11,040 nt of DNA from an uncultured Clostridia bacterium (lineage in GTDB: Bacteria; Bacillota; Clostridia; Oscillospirales; Ruminococcaceae), in contig CANQOJ010000065.1 in the NCBI GenBank assembly GCA_947625455.1, positions 1 through 11,040 of the forward strand, written 5' to 3'. Below, piece by piece: positions 6,611 to 11,040 of the stretch. The notes below the pieces were generated by a model. The model did no database searches, had not been told where the DNA came from, and saw only the letters and a program-made list of their open reading frames with translations. The position numbers and the translations under genes were made by a program. Numbering within the stretch: position 1 is the stretch's first letter; every line of letters begins with the position of its first letter.

Positions 6611-7725
6611 ACAGGTACAGATTTTGCGCGCCGTGTCATTTCGGGCTTGAAAAAACGCTTGAATTTGAAGTCAAGAGGCTTGGCGCGGAGGATATAGCGG
6701 TTTCGGACGGAAAAGTGTGCTTTTCGGGAAACGCCGATATATGTGCAGAAGCAAACGTTTTCCTTTCTACTGCCGAAAGAGTATACATCATACTCGGAGA
6801 ATTTAAGGCTAAGACATATGACGACATTTTCGCGGGGATTGAAAAACTTCCGCTGTCGGAATTTATCGGGAAAACCGACGCTTTCCCAAACAACGGGCAT
6901 TCGATAAACTCCGCGCTTACAAGCATTCCCGCGGTGCAAAAGCGCGTAAAACTCGCAATGGCGAGAAATTTAGGCAAGGCATACGGTCTTGAAAGAATGC
7001 CCGAAACGGGAAACGAATGCAAGATACGCTTTTCGATTATGAAAGACATATTCTCGCTTTATCTTGACACAAGCGGAGAGGGACTTCATAAAAGAGGCTA
7101 CCGTGCGATAGGAAATGCCGCGCCTATACGCGAAACTCTCGCGGCGGGGATAGTTGACCTTGCGAGAGTGAGGGAAAGCGACATTGTGTGCGATCCGTTC
7201 TGCGGTTCGGGAACGATACTTATAGAAAGCGCGCTCAAGGCTTTGAATATCGCGCCGGGAATTAAACGCAGATTTGCGGGAGAAACTTTAGGTTTTATTC
7301 CGAAAAGCGCATGGAAAAATGCCCGCGAAAAGGCGCGTTCAATGATAAAAGAAAGTTCTGATTTCAAGGCTGTCGGCTTCGACATTGACCCCGCCTGCGT
7401 AAAACTGACGCTCGAAAATGCACAAAAGGCGGGGGTTGTGCGGTACATTTCGGCAAAGGTACGCGATATACGGGACTTTAAGTATACCGAAAATCCCGTG
7501 AAGATAATCACAAATCCCCCTTACGGCGAAAGGCTTTTGGAGAATGAACAGGTAAAGGAAATATACAGAATAATGGGAGAAAGGCTTTTGCCTCTCGGAA
7601 AAAATCAACTGTACGCCATAACGTCTGACGAGGAATTTGAAAGCCTTTTCGGTAAGAAAGCCGACAAAAACCGAAAACTCTACAACGGTATGATAAAAGC
7701 AAGATTATATTCATATTATTTGTAA
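6607..7725 (+). CDS. THUMP-domain class I RNA methyltransferase (RlmL N-domain/YpsC type)
   Basis: Predicted SAM-dependent N2-guanine methyltransferase acting on 23S rRNA, by family with YpsC and the N-terminal half of RlmL (position G2445 in E. coli). The 372-residue length fits the stand-alone Firmicutes form. Residues 1 to ~160 hold an N-terminal ferredoxin-like part and a THUMP RNA-binding domain. The Rossmann methyltransferase follows with KRGYR (residues 161-165), motif I DPFCGSGTI (196-204), an acidic motif II VGFDID (256-261) and the catalytic NPPYG (303-307). All key residues are present. The start ATG overlaps the purD stop (ATGA) and has no good ribosome binding site of its own, so translation is probably coupled to purD. 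The exact target base is inferred from family only. Confidence 0.93.
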   Translation: MNRYRFCAPCHFGLEKTLEFEVKRLGAEDIAVSDGKVCFSGNADICAEANVFLSTAERVYIILGEFKAKTYDDIFAGIEKLPLSEFIGKTDAFPNNGHSINSALTSIPAVQKRVKLAMARNLGKAYGLERMPETGNECKIRFSIMKDIFSLYLDTSGEGLHKRGYRAIGNAAPIRETLAAGIVDLARVRESDIVCDPFCGSGTILIESALKALNIAPGIKRRFAGETLGFIPKSAWKNAREKARSMIKESSDFKAVGFDIDPACVKLTLENAQKAGVVRYISAKVRDIRDFKYTENPVKIITNPPYGERLLENEQVKEIYRIMGERLLPLGKNQLYAITSDEEFESLFGKKADKNRKLYNGMIKARLYSYYL

Positions 7726-7728
7726 ATC

Positions 7729-9879
7729 ATGAAGAAATACAACAGACCTCATTTTTACGGCGCGGAGATATTTTCAGCGTTCGTTTTTCTATGTTCTTTA
7801 AGCGCGGCATTTATGTACACATTGTGCAGAGACGAAGTCTTTGCGACAACATGCATTATGACGGCGGTTTCCTTTGGGATATACATGCTTTTTTATGTTC
7901 TTAGAAATAAAAGAGCGTTTGCGCTGCTGGCGTTTATAGCCTGCCTTTTAGTCTCGATAACGCTGTTTTCGGCGTTTATGCAGATAAGTCCGATAAGCGC
8001 GGTAGATTTTCTGTTTAAGGCGTCGGAAGTTTACGACGGCTTCATGGCTGCGGCATTTATCTCGATTTTTTCGTTTATCATCGGATTTTCAACCGCATAT
8101 TTCAACGTATATCTTCCGCGTCCTGCGTTTTTGCTATTGCCCGCGTTTATACCGCTCCTGCTTGCGGCAAAGACAGCAGGCGGACTTCCCGCGGGATATG
8201 TGATTTTCACCGCGGTAGGATATGCGCTTGTCGTGCTTGGCGTTTCAAGACCGGAATATCCGAGCGAGATAAGCTATACCGACGACAAAAAATCACGGTT
8301 TGAAAGATTAGGCGCTTTGGGGATTTTCGGCGCGGTAATTGCGCTTGCAATATTCGCAGTGCCCCGCAGTACGGAAACCCCTCTCGGAGAATACCTCGAC
8401 ACGGTTTTCAAGCGCGAATCCGCAATATACGGCGCGGGCAACCTTTCAAACTTCACCAATGCAAGCGGAGTTAATCACGGCGCGAATGAACCCTCTGACA
8501 ATATCCTGTTCTATGTAAACGCGGATTATCCCGTATTGCTAAGCCGCTGGAATTTTGACAATTACAACGACAACGGGAGTTGGACCGCACATTCCGATTA
8601 CACCACTGGTTGGAGCGGGTGGAGAAATTATAAGGAAAATCTTGACGCCGACTATCTTTCAACAAGGCTTTATAATGCGGCGCAGGACGGTTTGCTTTCC
8701 GATTATGCACAGCTGTTGAGTGAACTTCCTCATTCAAAAGATGAACATTCCTCTAAAGTCATGCAGATATATGTCGTTGACGGCAGCAACACAAGAGTTG
8801 TCATTCACCCAAATATGACGGTTGATGCAAGTATCAGAAGATATGACGGCGATATCTACCGCACGCTTATGGACGAAATGTTTACGGAAAGCAATTTCGG
8901 AAGCGACGCGGTTTATTTCCTGAAATACTACGACAACACCCCAAACAGCGAGCTTATAGAGCTTTTTGAAAATGTCGATATGGAAGAACTGCTTTCCGAA
9001 GCGGCATTTGAGGGCGTTATCACCGAAACCGAGAAAAATGCGTTTTTAAATGAACGCAGTCGGGCTGAAGAATATCACGAGAAAACCCTCGAAGAAAGAC
9101 CTATAAGCTCAGAAATAATTCAGCTTGCAAACGAGATAACCGAGGGACTTACGTCGGACTATGAAAAGGCGATTGCAATAGAAAGATGGTTCGGCGAAGC
9201 GGGATTTGTCTACGACCTCGATTTTGTGCCTGATGAAACGTCAGCCGAGTATTTCCTGTTTAAAAGCAGGCGCGGTATCTGCACTGATTTTGCCACCGCG
9301 TCAGCCTTGCTTTTAAGAGCGGCGGACATTCCGACAAGATATACCGAGGGATTTCTGATTAAGGAAGAAAACAAGAACGAATACGGCGCTTATGCCGTAA
9401 AGTCGGCAAACGCACACGCTTTCGCCATGTGTTATATTGAGGGCTACGGGTGGCTTGAAATTGACGGAACGAAATATGCGGTAAATGCCGAGGATATTGA
9501 AGAAAACAACCTTTTGCCGTTGGTTTTGCTGATTACCGCAATTCTCTTGGGCGTTTGCGCATTTATATTCCGCAGGCAGCTGTCAGAAGCAATTTTTGCG
9601 GTAAGCGTTAAATTCGGCAGTGATAAGCGAAACATCAGGGCTATCTACCTGCGCACAAGAAAACTTGCGTGCAAAATTGCCGACAAAGAACCAAAATCCG
9701 CAACGTCAGCCGAGGTTGCAAAGATAATTTCAAACTCTCTGAACCTTGAAAAGCAGGCGCAAGAGATAGCCTCCTGCGCTGACGAGTTGTTTTACAACAA
9801 CACAATATCGCCGCATGCTGACAGGCTTTACAGCGACTACCGCGAAATTGTCAGAATGAAGAAAAAGATGAGGAAGTGA
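7729..9879 (+). CDS. Membrane-anchored transglutaminase-like protein (TgpA-type)
   Basis: A 716-residue polytopic membrane protein. About seven hydrophobic segments occupy residues ~12-211, followed by a large extracytoplasmic region (~212-594), one more membrane segment (~595-614) and a basic cytoplasmic tail of ~100 residues resembling the DUF4129-type C-terminus. The extracytoplasmic part has the TgpA-like aromatic motif SRWNFDNYNDNGSW (272-285) and an intact transglutaminase core: nucleophile C518 in RRGICTDFATAS, H563 in NAHAF and D579 in GYGWLEIDGT. The family covers protein cross-linking and peptidase-like activities, so chemistry and substrate are unknown. It starts 3 bases after the methyltransferase stop, and no Shine-Dalgarno sequence is visible upstream, so re-initiation after the upstream gene is likely. 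The downstream DUF58 gene is its usual partner. A MoxR AAA ATPase, normally adjacent, is absent. Confidence 0.92.
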   Translation: MKKYNRPHFYGAEIFSAFVFLCSLSAAFMYTLCRDEVFATTCIMTAVSFGIYMLFYVLRNKRAFALLAFIACLLVSITLFSAFMQISPISAVDFLFKASEVYDGFMAAAFISIFSFIIGFSTAYFNVYLPRPAFLLLPAFIPLLLAAKTAGGLPAGYVIFTAVGYALVVLGVSRPEYPSEISYTDDKKSRFERLGALGIFGAVIALAIFAVPRSTETPLGEYLDTVFKRESAIYGAGNLSNFTNASGVNHGANEPSDNILFYVNADYPVLLSRWNFDNYNDNGSWTAHSDYTTGWSGWRNYKENLDADYLSTRLYNAAQDGLLSDYAQLLSELPHSKDEHSSKVMQIYVVDGSNTRVVIHPNMTVDASIRRYDGDIYRTLMDEMFTESNFGSDAVYFLKYYDNTPNSELIELFENVDMEELLSEAAFEGVITETEKNAFLNERSRAEEYHEKTLEERPISSEIIQLANEITEGLTSDYEKAIAIERWFGEAGFVYDLDFVPDETSAEYFLFKSRRGICTDFATASALLLRAADIPTRYTEGFLIKEENKNEYGAYAVKSANAHAFAMCYIEGYGWLEIDGTKYAVNAEDIEENNLLPLVLLITAILLGVCAFIFRRQLSEAIFAVSVKFGSDKRNIRAIYLRTRKLACKIADKEPKSATSAEVAKIISNSLNLEKQAQEIASCADELFYNNTISPHADRLYSDYREIVRMKKKMRK
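9870..9876 (+). promoter_or_regulatory. Ribosome binding site of the DUF58 gene
   Basis: GAGGAAG, with the AGGA core 9 bases before ATG at 9884, lies within the last codons of the transglutaminase gene. Confidence 0.75.
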
Positions 9880-9883
9880 CGAA

Positions 9884-10837
9884 ATGACGCATATTGCAAG
9901 TTATATCGAGATATTGTTATTATGCGTACTGTTCCTTGTTTTCATAAGCGGAGATATAGGCTGGGCACTGATTTATACGGTAGGCGGGATTATAATTATA
10001 TCGGTCGTTTTGATTTTGCTGTCAAAAAATCATTTTTCGGCAAAACTCGGCGAACTTTCGGGGACTGCTAATGTCGGCGAAAAGATTGAGTTTGAAGTAA
10101 CGCTTAAAAAGACGGGATTTTGCGTGCTTCCCTATGCCGAGATATGTATTTTTGTCGAAAACGAGATAAGGCTTCGGACGTCGCTTATATTCCGAAACAA
10201 GGTGACGGTAAAGGGCAGTTTCCGCGCAAATCACAGCGGACTGAACAGAGTTAAGCTGACGGGCGTTATTATCCGTGATTTTGCGGGACTTGTACAGCTT
10301 GAAGTGCCGCTTATCGCGCAGACGCAAAAGGGCATTTTGCCGAAAACGGTAGAATACACGGGACCGGAGGTATTTCCGAATATGCTGCCCGACGACAGCG
10401 GAGAAACCGAAGAGGGCGCAAGCGTTACGCACGGCGGGCTTCCGGGCTATGAACACCGTGAATATACTGCGGGAGATTCGCTGAGGCGCGTTGACTACAA
10501 GCTTTCAGCTAAAAAGCGCAGACTTATGGTGAGGCTGGACGAAAGCGCGGGATATGCGTCAACGAACTTGTTTATCGAGCCGAGCGCGCTTCCTGCCTGC
10601 TGTGACAGTGCATTTGCGCTTGCGGGCAAGCTTGTCATGCGCGGCGCGTCTGTGAAAATCACGCATAGAAATGAGAGTTTCACCGCTTCAACACCCGAAA
10701 CGCTGCTGAAACTGCGCGAGTGGCTTGCATTCCGTGAATTTTCGGCAGAAAACGGGAAAGCTGACTACACCTTGCCTGAGGACGTGAACGTAGTCTTTTC
10801 GGGAAACGGAGAGGCGACAGCTAGAGTTTTGGCGTGA
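9884..10837 (+). CDS. DUF58 domain protein, short form
   Basis: A 317-residue protein with two N-terminal membrane segments (about 8-23 and 26-47), a beta-rich region, and the DUF58 hallmark YTAGDSLRRVDY (194-205) followed by KLSAKKRRLMVRLDE. DUF58 proteins commonly have a von Willebrand A-like fold after this motif and are encoded next to MoxR ATPases and transglutaminase-like proteins. Their molecular role is poorly defined. Only 112 residues follow the motif, and the protein ends abruptly in ARVLA. My recollection of family members of ~400 residues suggests the C-terminal half is reduced, either as a true short subfamily or by truncation. It starts 4 bases after the transglutaminase stop and is the last gene of the purD unit. 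Confidence 0.88.
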   Translation: MTHIASYIEILLLCVLFLVFISGDIGWALIYTVGGIIIISVVLILLSKNHFSAKLGELSGTANVGEKIEFEVTLKKTGFCVLPYAEICIFVENEIRLRTSLIFRNKVTVKGSFRANHSGLNRVKLTGVIIRDFAGLVQLEVPLIAQTQKGILPKTVEYTGPEVFPNMLPDDSGETEEGASVTHGGLPGYEHREYTAGDSLRRVDYKLSAKKRRLMVRLDESAGYASTNLFIEPSALPACCDSAFALAGKLVMRGASVKITHRNESFTASTPETLLKLREWLAFREFSAENGKADYTLPEDVNVVFSGNGEATARVLA

Positions 10838-10858
10838 CCGAAAACTTAATAAAGAACC

Positions 10859-10886
10859 CGCCTTGTGGTTTAGCAGGGCGAGTTTT
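10859..10886 (+). terminator. Rho-independent terminator of the purD-DUF58 unit
   Basis: A 7-bp stem CGCCTTG/CAGGGCG (10859-10865 and 10874-10880, one G-U pair) with an 8-base loop is followed by AGTTTTAAT. It starts 21 bases after the DUF58 stop. The T run is short, so efficiency is uncertain, but a second hairpin stands directly behind it. Confidence 0.65.
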
Positions 10887-10896
10887 AATAACAAAA

Positions 10897-10918
10897 TCCC
10901 CTCTCGCTAGAGAGGGGA
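10897..10918. terminator. Bidirectional rho-independent terminator at the second flagellin gene
   Basis: A perfect 8-bp stem CCCCTCTC/GAGAGGGG (10898-10905 and 10910-10917) with a GCTA loop and an outer T-A pair. Read on the minus strand, it is followed by ATTTTGTTATT and ends the flagellin transcript. Read on the plus strand, it is followed by AAGTTTGTTTG and backs up the DUF58 terminator. The stem is identical to the one at 1516-1535, but the loop differs. Confidence 0.88.
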
Positions 10919-10958
10919 AGTTTGTTTGATTGAGCCGTAAACCCGCAATTGTCGGAGA

Positions 10959-11040
10959 TTAACCGAGCAACTGGAGGATAGACTGCGGCTGCTGGTTTGC
11001 CTGTGCGAGCATAGACTGTGCAGCCTGCTGGAGGATGTTG
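10959..11040 (-). CDS. fliC: Second flagellin, last 26 codons (rest outside the window)
   Basis: The minus strand reads NILQQAAQSMLAQANQQPQ and ends in LQLLG and TAA at 10959-10961. These 26 residues are identical to the end of the flagellin at 1-1473, with five synonymous base differences. This is the D0 C-terminal helix, which packs the filament core and carries export information, so strong conservation is expected. The gene runs off the right edge and cannot be judged further. It is convergent with the purD unit, with two terminators between. Confidence 0.93.
   Translation of the reverse strand, partial: NILQQAAQSMLAQANQQPQSILQLLG

Larger units (their letters stand above)
10890..11040 (-). 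repeat. Right arm of flagellin 3'-end inverted repeat
   Basis: The reverse complement of this stretch matches 1392-1543: flagellin codons and stop, then a diverged spacer, a perfect 20-base block (10921-10940), the terminator stem and the AACAAAAT tail. The arm is cut by the window edge, so its real length is unknown. The two arms enclose 1544-10889. Confidence 0.9.

Noticed and set aside
7098..7511. 137-codon minus-strand open frame inside the methyltransferase gene
   Set aside because: Shadow of a gene with intact motifs I and IV. There is no ribosome binding site and no plausible protein features.
1544..10889. Mobile genetic island between the flagellin repeats
   Set aside because: No integrase, transposase, target-site duplication or phage-like gene was seen, and most cargo genes are chromosomal housekeeping types with similar codon use. 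The repeats are flagellin ends, not element termini.
1..11040. CRISPR array, tRNA or other structured RNA gene
   Set aside because: No regularly spaced direct repeats and no tRNA-like cloverleaf were seen. Nearly all the window is coding, with intergenic gaps of at most ~190 bases.
1..11040. Assembly artefact in which the two ends are the same sequence joined in inverse orientation
   Set aside because: The arms differ by synonymous substitutions, by the spacer after the stop codon and by the hairpin loop, so they are two real loci rather than one duplicated read.

Overview
The window looks like chromosomal DNA from a motile, anaerobe-type member of the Clostridia (Firmicutes). The reasons are the style of the flagellin C-terminus, purine-rich ribosome binding sites, sigma-A type promoters of low A+T spacing variance, a YpsC/RlmL-type methyltransferase, and a GH94 phosphorylase resembling those of clostridia. 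This taxonomic call is inference from protein style, not from a marker gene. No phage, transposase, integrase, CRISPR array, tRNA or rRNA is visible.

Layout. (1) 1-1473, plus strand: the C-terminal 490 residues of a large flagellin whose start lies outside the window. (2) 1515-1543: a strong hairpin terminator that can work in both directions. (3) 5131 down to 1559, minus strand: a three-gene unit of GNAT acetyltransferase, GH94 glycoside phosphorylase and Sfp-type phosphopantetheinyl transferase. (4) 5132-5320: a divergent promoter region. (5) 5321-10837, plus strand: a tightly packed four-gene unit of purD, THUMP/RlmL-type RNA methyltransferase, membrane transglutaminase-like protein and DUF58 protein, with junctions of -4, +3 and +4 bases. 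(6) 10838-10958: a terminator for that unit, then a second bidirectional terminator. (7) 10959-11040, minus strand: the last 26 codons of a second flagellin gene.

The most notable architecture is at the two ends. The flagellin genes point towards each other, and their 3' ends, downstream spacers and terminators form an imperfect inverted repeat about 150 bp long within the window. It encloses about 9.35 kb of genes unrelated to motility. The encoded C-termini are identical, while all five nucleotide differences in the shared coding part are synonymous. This geometry would allow homologous inversion of the block or gene conversion between flagellins. The first flagellin also changes codon usage sharply near position 1000, which fits a mosaic gene with a foreign or fast-evolving central domain and a conserved, well-expressed C-terminal core.

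The enclosed genes are mostly recognisable families: purine synthesis, rRNA modification, beta-glucoside or chitobiose phosphorolysis, carrier protein activation, and a transglutaminase-DUF58 envelope pair that lacks its usual MoxR ATPase neighbour. I do not see a clearly new molecular system. The flagellin inverted repeat and the MoxR-less envelope pair are the best leads.
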